Shown: piece after piece, positions 36,864 to 47,481 of the stretch
Layout of the letters: every line of letters starts with the position of its first letter
Numbering within the stretch: the stretch's first letter is position 1
Assembly (NCBI GenBank): GCA_019429145.1
Contig: JAHYJI010000005.1
Location: 1-57,352, forward strand
Direction of reading: 5' to 3'
Length of the DNA stretch: 57,352 bases
From: Coriobacteriia bacterium
GTDB taxonomy: Bacteria > Actinomycetota > Coriobacteriia > Anaerosomatales > SLCP01
Program-made: the position numbers and the translations under genes
Notes under the pieces: model-generated
Told to the model about the DNA's origin: nothing
Database searches by the model: none
Seen by the model: the letters and a program-made list of their open reading frames with translations, nothing else

Positions 36864-37075
36864 AGACCGTTCACCTGACGACGACGGGTATGCACTGCGG
36901 CTCGTGCGCGATGCTCATCGACATGACACTCGGGGACCTCGAGGGCGTCTCCGAGGTCAAGACCGACTACGCCTCCGGAGCCACGATGGTTACGTTCGAC
37001 CCCGAGAGGATCTCCGTGGACGATCTCGTTCAGTCCGTCCGATCTGCAGGGTACGAGGCTGCCGTTACGGCGTAG
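36851..37075 (+). CDS. Copper-chaperone-like heavy-metal-associated (HMA) protein
   Basis: The 74-aa ferredoxin-like protein has GMHCGSC (Cys16, Cys19), the copper-binding CxxC motif of CopZ/HMA proteins, followed by GDLEGVSEVKTDYASGATMVTFDPERI, the usual beta-alpha-beta pattern. It would carry Cu(I) in the cytosol. The start is ATG 36851, with AAGGAG ten bases upstream. It overlaps the zinc-ribbon gene and lies just upstream of a CsoR-type operator and ccdA, so it may be in a sigma-54 transcript and partly linked to ccdA. Confidence 0.85.
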   Translation: MADLKTVHLTTTGMHCGSCAMLIDMTLGDLEGVSEVKTDYASGATMVTFDPERISVDDLVQSVRSAGYEAAVTA

Positions 37076-37091
37076 CGGATCGCGCTCGACC

Positions 37092-37120
37092 TTGCCTCGG
37101 GATACCCCGTGGGGTATAAT
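37092..37120 (+). promoter_or_regulatory. ccdA promoter with CsoR/CstR-type operator in its spacer
   Basis: TTGCCT (37092-37097) and TATAAT (37115-37120) are 17 bases apart. The palindrome ATACCCC-GT-GGGGTAT (37102-37117) overlaps the -10, with the same geometry as the trx promoter. Confidence 0.85.
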
Positions 37121-37158
37121 GCGGCGTCGACGACCGCTTCGCCCCGGGAGGTAGATCG

Positions 37159-37875
37159 ATGGAGATGGGTTTCGCGCTTGCCTTCGCTGCAGGCGTCGTC
37201 TCGTTCCTGTCCCCGTGCGTGCTGCCTCTCATCCCCGGATACCTGTCATTCATGACCGGGATCGCGGTAGGCGACCTCGGTACGGGACGTGCGGCCCGAG
37301 CGGTGATCGGGCCCGCACTGCTCTTCGTGGCAGGATTCTCCGTCGTCTTTACTTCGCTTGGCGCATCCGCGTCGGTCCTGGGATCGTTTCTCGTCGACTA
37401 CCGCGTCGTTCTCGAGCGGGTGGCGGGTGTACTGGTCATCGGGTTCGGTATCCTCATGCTCGGGATCGTGAGGCTCCCGTGGCTCTACGGCGAGGCGCGG
37501 GTCGACATGGGCAAGGCACGTGCCTTCGGCCGGGGAGCGGCGTTTGTCATGGGTGCCGCGTTCGCATTCGGGTGGACGCCCTGTGTCGGACCGGTGCTCG
37601 GCTCGATACTGGCACTGGCGGGTACCACCGCCAGTGTTGGCCAGGGTGCCGCTCTGCTGTTGGTGTACTCCCTCGGTCTCGGTGTTCCGTTCATCGCCAC
37701 TGCGCTGCTTTTCGGAAGCGCGGGTCCGCTGCTTGCCCGCATCAACCGTCACTCCCTGGTCATCAACCGCGTCGCCGGCGTTCTCCTGATCGCCGTCGGC
37801 CTGCTTATCGTGACCGGCAGGCTCTCCGCGCTCGTTGCCGCGTTGAGCTCGGTGCTTCCCGAGGTGGCTCTCTAG
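37159..37875 (+). CDS. ccdA: CcdA-type thiol-disulfide transporter
   Basis: The 238-aa protein has six membrane helices with cysteines in SFLSPCVLPLIPGYLSFMTG (helix 1) and FGWTPCVGPVLGSILALAG (helix 4), the redox pair of CcdA/DsbD-beta proteins. CcdA moves reducing equivalents from cytosolic thioredoxin to extracytoplasmic proteins, for example in cytochrome c maturation. It sits behind its own operator-controlled promoter, matching thioredoxin at 28.8 kb, its likely electron donor. Confidence 0.93.
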   Translation: MEMGFALAFAAGVVSFLSPCVLPLIPGYLSFMTGIAVGDLGTGRAARAVIGPALLFVAGFSVVFTSLGASASVLGSFLVDYRVVLERVAGVLVIGFGILMLGIVRLPWLYGEARVDMGKARAFGRGAAFVMGAAFAFGWTPCVGPVLGSILALAGTTASVGQGAALLLVYSLGLGVPFIATALLFGSAGPLLARINRHSLVINRVAGVLLIAVGLLIVTGRLSALVAALSSVLPEVAL

Positions 37876-37949
37876 CAGTTGGTGGCCTGCCGCCCGTGCT
37901 TTACGATGGGTAGCGTCTGTGCGTCCATGCGACGACGGGTGAGGGCCGG

Positions 37950-40900
37950 ATGAGCAAACGAGGCGGCCGGAACGCGAGTCTGGCCACCAGCGTCGTACTG
38001 TTGACCTTCGTGCTGGCGATGACCGCCGTCAGCGTAGTCAGCCTGTCCGCGCTCGTCGGCGTCTACGATCTCGCGAACAGCCAGGTGGGCGCGAGGCACC
38101 AGGCCTACCTGCAGACGCTCGTCGGCGACATCGCCCTGCGTCTCGATCCCGCCGGACGTCTCGTGTCCCGCTCCCTCGCGGTGTCGATCGACCCCGCCAC
38201 CGGTGAGGTAAACCGGACCGCGCTCGCCGCGCAGTTCGACACCGGCGTGGAATACGTCGACCAGCTGCTTCTTGCCCGCAGCGACGGGAGTGTCGTCAGC
38301 GGCTATCCCACGTTTCGAACGCCTCGCAGTGTCGAGGGGTATCCGGTGCTCTCGATGGCCACTACCGAGACCCCCGTCTACTACTACGAGCGTCTGGAAG
38401 GCTCCCTCGATACGCGCTTGTGGGTCGCGCAGGCAGCCCCGGGCGATGCTGACCTCGTCATGCTCGCGCGAGTGAGACTGGGCTTCCTCAGACCGGTGAT
38501 AGACCGTTTCGCCGACCCTTCGATCGACCGGTGGGTGCTCCTCGTAGAGCGTGAGGGAGATGCCGTAGTCGCGAGCGTCGGCGCCTCCCGGCTCGTGCAG
38601 GAAAGCATCGTATACGAGGAGGAGGAGCCCGCGAGCGGCACCGTATCGGCGGTTGCCGAGGACGAGGCGGTCGTGTGGGGCCACTACGCTGACATAGACG
38701 ACCATCCCGGGCTGCCCTGGCGAGCGGTTATCGTCGAACCGCGCTCGGGGATGATCACCGCCACGTTGCTCGCACTCGGCCCTGCCGTCATGGCGCTTGT
38801 GGCGACCGGCGTCGTCACACTGGTGTTGGTCGGCATCTTCGCCCGGCGGCTCGTGTCACCCCTTACCCACCTCGAGGAACGTGCTCGCGAGGCGGTTACC
38901 GGGGCCTACGTCAGGCCGTTGCAGAGTGACCGTTCCGACGAGGTCGGCCGTCTGGCGGCGGCGTTCAACGCGATCGCGCTGCGCCTGAACGCGCTGCACG
39001 ACCTCTCTCAGTTGTTGGCGTCGTCGTCCCGCCTCGACCAGGTGCTCGACGGCATCATGTCTGCGATGGGGCACATCGTAGGAACGGCCACCGTAGCGGT
39101 CTTCCTTGTCGACGAGAACTCGGGCACGTTGGCGCTTGCACGCGCGCAGGATTCGTCCGCCGATCAGGCCCGGGGGGTCACGCTGGATTCGGATTCCTGG
39201 CTCGTCGATGCGCTTCACGCCGAGAACCCTCAGGTGCGCTCTGCAGCGGGCGATGAGATCGCGGAGCTCGTCCCTGCCGACTACGGACAGACGGTGACCG
39301 TGCTCGCGGCTCCTCTCACGGTTGGTACCGAGCCGCTCGGCGTGGTGCTCGTGATCGAGGACGGCGCCCGTACGTTCAGTGAGGCCGAGACGGAGATGGT
39401 GCGGACGTTCTCGGCGCAGGCGGCGGTGGCCGTCTACAACTCGCGTCTCTTCCAGTTCGAGACCCGCTCGCGCATGGAGGCCGAGGTGCTACGTGCCGTG
39501 GCTGAGCAGCTCTCCCGCCCACAGGAACTCGCCGCTGCTCTCAAGAGCGTGGAAGAGAGCACGGCGATACTCGTGGGTGCGTCGTCCACGATGATGGCGG
39601 TCTTCGACCGTTCGGGATTCGGGTTGCCGCCTGCTTCACATCCACTCGAAGAGGAAGCCGTGCTCTCGGCATGGGCCGAGCGTGAGTACGCAACGGGAAC
39701 CACCGCGGTCGTCGACACGGATTCAGGGGAGGGCGCGAGGCGTCTGCTTGCCGCTGCATTCGCCAGCAGTGCGCTGTTGGTCGCCATCGTCATCGACGAA
39801 GAGCCCCGCGCGGTCCTGGCGTTCCTGCGCGCCGGCGACAGGCCCTTCACTCTGCGTGAGCATCGTCTGGCAGCAGCCCTGGCGAGCCAGCTCGCGCTGG
39901 CGTTCGAGAGCGCGTACAACTTTGAGCGCGCTCGTACCCGGGCGGTGAATCTGGAGACCATCTTCCGGATCAGCCAGGCGGTCAGTTCCTCGCTTCAGAC
40001 CAAGGTAGTCCTCAACCGGGTCCTCGACGTCGTCCAGAAGATTTTCGCGGCCGATGCGGTATCGCTGATGACGTACGATGCTGCAACGGGTCTGGTATCG
40101 ACCGAGATGGCCCGCGGCATGATCTCCTCGGAGATGCTTCACTTCGAGGTCGAACCGGGCACCGATATCCCGGGCCAGGTCTTCTCGAGTGGCGAGCCCA
40201 CCCGTGCGGATGATGTGGTCCCGGGCGATGAGGGGCTTGCCGCACTTGCCGCCGAGCAAGGGCTCCACTCCATGCTCTCGGTTCCGCTCCTCGCTCGCGG
40301 GCGCAGCATCGGTGTGCTCACCGTGTTCTCGACGGAGTACGGCGCATTCAGCCACGAGGACATGGGCCTGCTCCACACGTTTGCGTCCCAGGCCGCACTG
40401 GCAATCGACACCGCCAAGCTCTACGGCAAGGAGCACCTGGTCGCGACGGTGTTACAAGCGTCGATCCTGCCCAAGACTCTGCCGGACTTCCCCGAGATAG
40501 AGTCGAGCAGCATCTATCTGCCCGCTGGAGTCGAGGCCGACATCGGTGGCGACTACTACGACCTGTTCAGGACACCCGACGGACGGATCCTCATGGTGAT
40601 GGGCGACGTCTGCGGCAAGGGGGTCGTGGCCGCCACGAAGACTTCGATGATCAAGTACACGGTGAGGGGTCTCGCGACGGCAGGACTGGCGCCGGACGAG
40701 ATCATCTCCGAGGTCAACAAGATGGTGTCCAGGAGCGGGGACACGAGCGACATCGTGACACTGTGGGTCGGCGCACTCGACGCCGGGAGCGGCACGCTTG
40801 CGTACGCGAACGGGGGTCATCCGGCGGCACTCGTGCGTCGAGCGTCAGACTCCTCGATCGTGCGATGCCCACCGACGGGAGCGCTCCTCGGCGCCACGGA

Positions 40901-41171
40901 AAGCGCGCACTACGACCTGGAGAGCGTGGATGTCGGACCAGGCGACCTCATCCTTCTGTACACGGATGGAGTGACCGAGGCCCGTCGTGGGAATACATTC
41001 TTCGGTGAGGGAAGGGTGCAGCGGGCGCTGCGCCAGGGCAGCGACGCCGGCGATGTGACACAACGTCTGCTGTCTCTCCTCGACAAGTTCGTGCCCGGCG
41101 CCATTCGGGATGATGCCGCGATACTCGCGGTCGGCGTCGTGGCCGAGCGTAGCGAAGATGCAACGGCATAG
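37950..41171 (+). CDS. Membrane sensor, HAMP-GAF(3)-SpoIIE-type phosphatase
   Basis: The 1073-aa protein has a first helix at about 10-34, an extracytoplasmic sensor of about 230 residues (cache-like), a second helix at about 269-296, HAMP (about 300-350), three GAF-like domains (about 350-500, 510-660 and 665-830) and a C-terminal SpoIIE/PP2C phosphatase (about 835-1065). The phosphatase carries GGDYYDLF, MGDVCGKG, LYTDGVTEAR and DDAAILAV. It probably dephosphorylates a STAS protein in response to an external signal. The next gene encodes a STAS-HATPase fusion and begins 18 bases later, making a complete partner-switch pair. Confidence 0.9.
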   Translation: MSKRGGRNASLATSVVLLTFVLAMTAVSVVSLSALVGVYDLANSQVGARHQAYLQTLVGDIALRLDPAGRLVSRSLAVSIDPATGEVNRTALAAQFDTGVEYVDQLLLARSDGSVVSGYPTFRTPRSVEGYPVLSMATTETPVYYYERLEGSLDTRLWVAQAAPGDADLVMLARVRLGFLRPVIDRFADPSIDRWVLLVEREGDAVVASVGASRLVQESIVYEEEEPASGTVSAVAEDEAVVWGHYADIDDHPGLPWRAVIVEPRSGMITATLLALGPAVMALVATGVVTLVLVGIFARRLVSPLTHLEERAREAVTGAYVRPLQSDRSDEVGRLAAAFNAIALRLNALHDLSQLLASSSRLDQVLDGIMSAMGHIVGTATVAVFLVDENSGTLALARAQDSSADQARGVTLDSDSWLVDALHAENPQVRSAAGDEIAELVPADYGQTVTVLAAPLTVGTEPLGVVLVIEDGARTFSEAETEMVRTFSAQAAVAVYNSRLFQFETRSRMEAEVLRAVAEQLSRPQELAAALKSVEESTAILVGASSTMMAVFDRSGFGLPPASHPLEEEAVLSAWAEREYATGTTAVVDTDSGEGARRLLAAAFASSALLVAIVIDEEPRAVLAFLRAGDRPFTLREHRLAAALASQLALAFESAYNFERARTRAVNLETIFRISQAVSSSLQTKVVLNRVLDVVQKIFAADAVSLMTYDAATGLVSTEMARGMISSEMLHFEVEPGTDIPGQVFSSGEPTRADDVVPGDEGLAALAAEQGLHSMLSVPLLARGRSIGVLTVFSTEYGAFSHEDMGLLHTFASQAALAIDTAKLYGKEHLVATVLQASILPKTLPDFPEIESSSIYLPAGVEADIGGDYYDLFRTPDGRILMVMGDVCGKGVVAATKTSMIKYTVRGLATAGLAPDEIISEVNKMVSRSGDTSDIVTLWVGALDAGSGTLAYANGGHPAALVRRASDSSIVRCPPTGALLGATESAHYDLESVDVGPGDLILLYTDGVTEARRGNTFFGEGRVQRALRQGSDAGDVTQRLLSLLDKFVPGAIRDDAAILAVGVVAERSEDATA

Positions 41172-41189
41172 CCAGCGGAGACGGTGTGC

Positions 41190-41975
41190 ATGGAACTTGA
41201 GATTGACCGGCATGAGGGACATCGCGCATGCGTGTTCCATCTCGCCGGTGACATAGACGTAGCAGTCGTCCCTGATCTTCGCGGTTCTCTCGATCAGGTC
41301 ATACAGACCGGCTGCGAGAACATCGTCCTGGACCTCGCCCGGGTAACGTACGCCGACAGCTCGGCGCTCGGCCTGCTGGTCTGGCTCGATCATCGTCTCC
41401 AGCCCCGCGAGGGCAAGGCGATCCTCGCCGGTGCGAATGACGACGTCGCTCGCATCTTCGAGCTCTCGGGGTTGTTGAGCGTCGCCGGATGTCTGGAGGA
41501 GCGCCAGGACGTCGAGAGCGCTGTGGCATGCTTCGACGTGGTCGGGACCGGTGCCGAGGCCGAGTGGTCGCAGATGCTGGAGATGCCTGCCGACGTGCAG
41601 GCGCTCGCGAGCGTGCGAGAGCAGGTGCACGACCTCGTAGGCACACTCGACTTCAACGAATCGGCCCTCTTCGACATCAAGGTCGCTGTCGGCGAGGCGC
41701 TCGCGAACGCGGTGCGTCATGGATCGCCGACAGACGGCCAGGCGGCCATACACGTCGCCGTCACGGCATATCCCGACCGCGTCGTGCTGCAGGTCACCGA
41801 TTCGGGCAGCGGCTTCGACGGAGACCACGTCTGCAGCGACGATCTCTATGCGGTGGGAGGTCGCGGCGTGATGTTCATGCGCGCGCTGATGGACCAGGTG
41901 TGCTTTGCTCCCCGCGAAGGGGGCGGGACCGAAGTGACCCTCGTGAAGCACCGTCCGCTCAGGCTGGTGGAGTAG
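41190..41975 (+). CDS. STAS antagonist fused to anti-sigma-type HATPase
   Basis: The 261-aa protein joins a STAS domain (about 1-100, with phosphorylatable Ser57/58 in YADSSALGLL) and a GHKL kinase domain of RsbW/SpoIIAB type (about 125-255; N-box GEALANAVRHG, G1 DSGSGF, G2 GGRGVMFMRAL). These are normally separate proteins, an antagonist and its kinase. ATG 41190 has GCGGAG nine bases upstream; GTG 41184 is too close. It follows a SpoIIE-type phosphatase and is probably its substrate or partner. Its sigma factor or other target is not encoded nearby. Confidence 0.88.
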   Translation: MELEIDRHEGHRACVFHLAGDIDVAVVPDLRGSLDQVIQTGCENIVLDLARVTYADSSALGLLVWLDHRLQPREGKAILAGANDDVARIFELSGLLSVAGCLEERQDVESAVACFDVVGTGAEAEWSQMLEMPADVQALASVREQVHDLVGTLDFNESALFDIKVAVGEALANAVRHGSPTDGQAAIHVAVTAYPDRVVLQVTDSGSGFDGDHVCSDDLYAVGGRGVMFMRALMDQVCFAPREGGGTEVTLVKHRPLRLVE

Positions 41976-42064
41976 GGGTCGCCGCATCAGATCCGGTCGG
42001 ACACGTGCGGCCGGAGGATTACGGCAGCGGACCGGCGAAGAGGAAGGTGTCCGGCCGGTGGCAG

Positions 42065-42081
42065 TTGGCGGTATGCTCGCT
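42065..42081 (+). promoter_or_regulatory. Weak sigma-54-like site before the nitroreductase
   Basis: TTGGCGGTATGCTCGCT has TTGGC and TxGCT at correct spacing, but the -12 box is TCGCT and the GCACG part differs. It is 38 bases before the start. Confidence 0.3.
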
Positions 42082-42119
42082 TCAGCGGCATCGGTGCGAA
42101 GCTAGGGAAGGTGCGCAGC

Positions 42120-42689
42120 ATGGACGTGTTCGAGGCTCTCGAGAAGCGCCACTCGGTGAGGTCGTTCAAGACCGATCCGGTCCCGGTCGAGATGATCGAG
42201 CGGATCATGCGCGCCGCGTCGCTCGCGCCTTCGGCGATGAACGAGCAGCCATGGCGCTTCTACGTCACCACCGGTGAGACACGACGTCGTGTCGGTGAGG
42301 CCATGGCGCAGGGCACGACGCATCTCGAAGAGTTCATCGACGTCATGGGTGCGGAGCTGCACGCAGAGGCGGTGAGGTGGTACTCGGAGCTGGGCAACGC
42401 ACCAGTGGTCATCGTCTGTACAATGCCGAAGGCCGCAGACGAGTTCTGGCGCATGAACAAGCATCTGTCGATCGGCGCCGCCATCGAGAACATCCTGCTC
42501 GCAGCAACCGCGCAGGGTCTGGGCGCGTGCAACATCACATTCTCGTTCTACGTCCGAGACGAGCTGGCAGCCACGCTCGAGATCCCCGAGGACCGCACGA
42601 TCATCGCGATCGTCGCGCTGGGATACCCCGATGAGGTGCAGCCGGCACCAGCGGCGCACAATCCCGATATCGCCGTCTTCCTCGACTGA
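42120..42689 (+). CDS. Nitroreductase-family flavoprotein
   Basis: The 189-aa product has FEALEKRHSVRSFKTDPVP (FMN phosphate-binding Arg and Ser) and MRAASLAPSAMNEQPWRFYVTTGE, both classic for the nitroreductase fold. It would be an FMN-dependent oxidoreductase using NAD(P)H on quinone, nitro or other acceptors. ATG 42120 has GGGAAGG upstream; GTG 42111 overlaps it. The next gene starts five bases after its stop. Confidence 0.88.
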   Translation: MDVFEALEKRHSVRSFKTDPVPVEMIERIMRAASLAPSAMNEQPWRFYVTTGETRRRVGEAMAQGTTHLEEFIDVMGAELHAEAVRWYSELGNAPVVIVCTMPKAADEFWRMNKHLSIGAAIENILLAATAQGLGACNITFSFYVRDELAATLEIPEDRTIIAIVALGYPDEVQPAPAAHNPDIAVFLD

Positions 42690-42694
42690 CTCCG

Positions 42695-43393
42695 ATGACG
42701 AAAGCCGTCTTCTTCGACGTCGGGAACACGCTGCTCTTCCCGTACCCCAGCGTGTCAGAGGTGTGCCGTCAGGTGCTGAGCGAAGCGGGGCACGTGCGCG
42801 ACATATCAGCCATCGACGAGTACATGCCGCTCGTGGACGCGTACTACGAGGACCGCTACCGGGAAGATGACACCTTCTGGACCGATGAGGGCGCCACGAA
42901 CGAGGTGTGGGTGGGGATGTACTCGCTCCTCGCCCGCAAACTCGGTCTCCACGAGGATGCCGAGGAGCTTGCCAGTCGCGTCTACGAGGAGTTCGGACGG
43001 GCGGACCGCTGGCGTGCCTACGATGACGTCGTCCCCGCACTGATGCGCCTCAAGGAGCGCGGACACCGCCTGGGCATCATCTCGAACTGGGACCGCCGGT
43101 TGAGCGGCGTGCTCGCCGGTCTCGGGATCGCGGAGCTACTCGACACCATCGTCTCCTCGGCCGAGGTCGGGCTGCACAAGCCCGATCCGCGCATCTTCGA
43201 GCTTGCGTGCCGGCGCGTGGGAGTCGAGCCCCGGGAGGCGGTCCACGTCGGCGACCACCACTACGCGGACGTGCTAGGAGCGTCGTCGGTGGGCATGACA
43301 CCGGTGCTCATCGATCGTCACGAGACGCCAGGGCCCGGCCGGGGCATCGAGACGCTCGATGCACTGGAGATGTTTCTGGGTTGGACGACGTGA
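42695..43393 (+). CDS. HAD-superfamily hydrolase
   Basis: The 232-aa product has motif I FFDVGNTLLF (Asp nucleophile, with Gly rather than Asp at +2), motif II IISNWD, motif III lysine in GLHKPDPRIFELACRRVG and motif IV VGDHHYADVLGA. A four-helix cap domain lies between motifs I and II. Loss of the second Asp of DxD occurs in some HAD groups and can change the activity from phosphatase to other hydrolase types. It is translated with the nitroreductase and followed 16 bases later by a phosphoesterase gene. The substrate is unknown. Confidence 0.87.
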   Translation: MTKAVFFDVGNTLLFPYPSVSEVCRQVLSEAGHVRDISAIDEYMPLVDAYYEDRYREDDTFWTDEGATNEVWVGMYSLLARKLGLHEDAEELASRVYEEFGRADRWRAYDDVVPALMRLKERGHRLGIISNWDRRLSGVLAGLGIAELLDTIVSSAEVGLHKPDPRIFELACRRVGVEPREAVHVGDHHYADVLGASSVGMTPVLIDRHETPGPGRGIETLDALEMFLGWTT

Positions 43394-43409
43394 CGAGGGA
43401 GGAGCCCGG

Positions 43410-45104
43410 ATGAGACGTTCCGTTGCGTGGATGGCGGGAGCACTTGCGCTGGCCGTGTGTGTGGCAGGAGCGTACGGTGCGTACCTGCTTGCGGGCTACT
43501 CGTGGGACCAGGTGGTGTCGTACGAGACGCCGTTCGGCGACTACGACCGGCCGTGGGCGCTCGACACTGTTCCCGCCGGGGTCGCCACCCCCGCTGATGC
43601 CCCGCGTGCTGTGCTGGTGATCGTCGATGGCTTGCGGGCGGACACGACCCAAGAGATGCCGGGCTACCAGACGCTGCGCCAGTACGGCGCGGAAGTGATC
43701 GCGGTCACGCCGCAGCCCTCCCTGTCCTATCCGACGTGGACGACGATCCTCTCCGGCGCATCGCCCGACATCTCCGGCGTGACCACCAACTGGTTCGAGG
43801 GAGCGGTCCCCGTCGAGACCCTGATCGACAGCGCGCTCGCTGCCGGGCTCACAGTCGCGGTATCGGCACCGGACGACTTCGTGACCCTCTACGGCGCAGA
43901 TCGTGCGCAGGCGACATACTTCGACGCGTGGGCGAAGGAGTACCTGTCGGATGTCTACGTCGACCGCGCCATCGAACTCGTGACACGGGCCGATCCGGCG
44001 TTGCTCGTCGTGCACCTGCCCGACGTGGACGAAGCGGGCCACGCCTACGGTGGGGAATCGCCGCAGTACACGGAGATGGCACAGCGGATCGACGGAGAGG
44101 TCCTGCGGCTCGTCCAGGCGCTGCAGGACGACCGCACGCTCTTCGTGGTGGCGGGCGATCACGGTCACATCGACGCAGGCGGCCACGGTGGGTGGGAGAG
44201 TGTCGTCAGGCAGGTGCCCGCACTGTTCATCGGGCAGGCATCGTCGTTGGAGCGGGAACCGATCTCGCAGACGGACATCGCCCCCACGATAGCCGCGTAC
44301 CTCGGCATTCCCGTTCCGGCGCACGCTGAGGGGAGCGTGCTGACCGAACTCCTCGTACCCGGAGCAGTGAGTCCGGGGGTTGATGACGAGCATGCTCTGC
44401 GGTTCGCGGAGATCTATCTCGCAGCCCTTGGTGCGCCTGAAGCTGTACCCGCTGCTGGAGCGAGCGCCGAGAGTGTCGCAGTGGCTCTGGACAACGCCCG
44501 GGCGGAAAGACTCGCAGCGGAGCGCAGGGACCGGTTGCCGACGGCGCTCGGACTGGGCGCAGCAGCGGTGATCGTACTGCTCGCACTCTTCACACTGTCG
44601 TGGCGGGCAGGTGTTGCGGCTGCCGTCGGAACGCTCGCGTACTACCTCGCGTACAACGGCCTCTACTTCATAGTCCACGGCTACCGCTGGTCGCTTTCCG
44701 CCTTCAACGACGAAGCGCTCGTTCAGCAGTTCTTCTATTTCCGCATGGCGGAGGCGGCCATCGCCGGGCTCGTGGCTGTGGCGGTGGCGGCCATCATCTA
44801 TCCGCTGCTGCACGCCGAGCCGAAGGGTCCGCGCGCTAGAGGGCATCTTGCGGGATGGCTGGCGCTCGGGCCGGCGACCGTCTTGGCGGTCATGGCCACG
44901 CTCGCTCTTCAGGTCGCCTGGTTCCTCTGGGCATACGGGGCCGAGGTGGTCTGGCGACTTCCCGACCTGAGATGGGGATTCAAGTACGACTTGGATCTCA
45001 TACAAGCAACGGCGGTAGGGGCAACCGCGCTCCTGGCACCGCTGGTAACGTACCTGATAGGCCGGTATCATCCGAGGACCCGCATCCGACCTGCCGGGAA
45101 GTAG
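43410..45104 (+). CDS. Membrane phosphodiesterase/phosphatase (alkaline phosphatase superfamily)
   Basis: The 564-aa protein has an N-terminal signal anchor (about 5-30), an extracytoplasmic catalytic domain (about 60-340) and a C-terminal part with about five membrane helices (about 395-555). The catalytic residues visible are VIVDGLRADT (metal), SLSYPTWTTILSG (Thr nucleophile), HLPDVDEAGHAYGG (metals) and VVAGDHGHIDAGGHGG (metals), the type I phosphodiesterase/nucleotide pyrophosphatase set. A catalytic domain fused to a polytopic tail suggests work on lipid-linked or teichoic-type phosphodiesters, which is inference. ATG 43410 has GAGGGAGGAG upstream. Confidence 0.82.
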   Translation: MRRSVAWMAGALALAVCVAGAYGAYLLAGYSWDQVVSYETPFGDYDRPWALDTVPAGVATPADAPRAVLVIVDGLRADTTQEMPGYQTLRQYGAEVIAVTPQPSLSYPTWTTILSGASPDISGVTTNWFEGAVPVETLIDSALAAGLTVAVSAPDDFVTLYGADRAQATYFDAWAKEYLSDVYVDRAIELVTRADPALLVVHLPDVDEAGHAYGGESPQYTEMAQRIDGEVLRLVQALQDDRTLFVVAGDHGHIDAGGHGGWESVVRQVPALFIGQASSLEREPISQTDIAPTIAAYLGIPVPAHAEGSVLTELLVPGAVSPGVDDEHALRFAEIYLAALGAPEAVPAAGASAESVAVALDNARAERLAAERRDRLPTALGLGAAAVIVLLALFTLSWRAGVAAAVGTLAYYLAYNGLYFIVHGYRWSLSAFNDEALVQQFFYFRMAEAAIAGLVAVAVAAIIYPLLHAEPKGPRARGHLAGWLALGPATVLAVMATLALQVAWFLWAYGAEVVWRLPDLRWGFKYDLDLIQATAVGATALLAPLVTYLIGRYHPRTRIRPAGK

Positions 45105-45110
45105 ACCACG

Positions 45111-46596
<1,486 letters not shown>

Positions 46597-46604
<8 letters not shown>

Positions 46605-47466
46605 CGCCGCCGAGAAGGCTCGCGTCTTCCTCGAGCTGGTCAAGTTCGAACACAGCATCTTCGCGCTTCCGTATGCGTACATCGGCGCACTCTACGGGGT
46701 GGGGGAGGGCTGGCCGAGCTGGCAGTCGCTGCTCTGGATCACGGTCGTCATGGTGGGCGCGCGGGCGTTCGCCTTCGTCGTGAACCGCGCGGCCGACAAG
46801 GAGATCGATGCACGCAACCCGCGCACGGCGGAGCGCGCCATCCCTGCCGGGCTGATCAAGGCGTGGGAGCTCTGGCTCTTCTCGGCCGTGATGCTCGCGG
46901 CCTACCTGTACGGAGTCTGGCAGCTCGATCCGATCGCGCGGCTACTGTGGCCGATCCCGCTCGCGGCGTTCGTCATCTACCCGTATACGAAACGCTTCAC
47001 CCCACTCTGCCACTACTGGCTCGGTCTGTGCCTCGGGCTCGCGCCTGTGGGCGGCTGGGTCGCGGTAGGAGGGCCTATCGGTGACCCCGCACCGTGGGTG
47101 CTCGGTGTGGCCGTCATGTTATGGACCGCCGGGTTCGACATCATCTACGCGACCCAGGACATCGAGTGCGATCGTCGCGATGGCGTGCATTCGATGCCGG
47201 CGGACTACGGTGTGGCAGCCGCCCTGCTTCAGACGCGTGTGGCGCACGCGGCGACCGTGCTCCTGCTCGCGGTGGGCGGGTTCCTCGCAGGTGCGGGCTG
47301 GCCGTACTTCGTTGGTGTCGCCATCGCGGCCGTGCAGCTCGGCTACGAGAACCTGATAATCGGGCCATCGGATCTCTCGCGCGTCAACGCGGCGTTCTTC
47401 ACGGTCAACGGCATCATCGCTATCGTGGTGTTCATGGGGGCGGTCGCCGACCGCCTGACAGCGTAG
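46597..47466 (+). CDS. mqnP: UbiA/MqnP-like prenyltransferase
   Basis: This 289-aa protein has about eight membrane helices. The two Asp motifs that bind prenyl diphosphate are NRAADKEID (about 67-75) and DIIYATQDIECDRRDG (about 180-195). It would attach a polyprenyl chain to the aromatic precursor before the UbiD decarboxylation. The TTG 46597 start lies inside the UbiD end, so the two are coupled. The DIIYATQDIE form is common in MqnP-like members. Confidence 0.87.
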
Positions 47467-47481
47467 GAAGAAAGGGGACCG

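Noticed and set aside
39126-39140. TTGGCGCTTGCA inside the SpoIIE sensor gene
   Set aside because: The GG and GC are too close for sigma-54 and the sequence lies deep in coding DNA.
42695-43393. HAD gene as inactive because motif I lacks the second Asp
   Set aside because: Several HAD groups have the DxG form, and motifs II-IV are intact.
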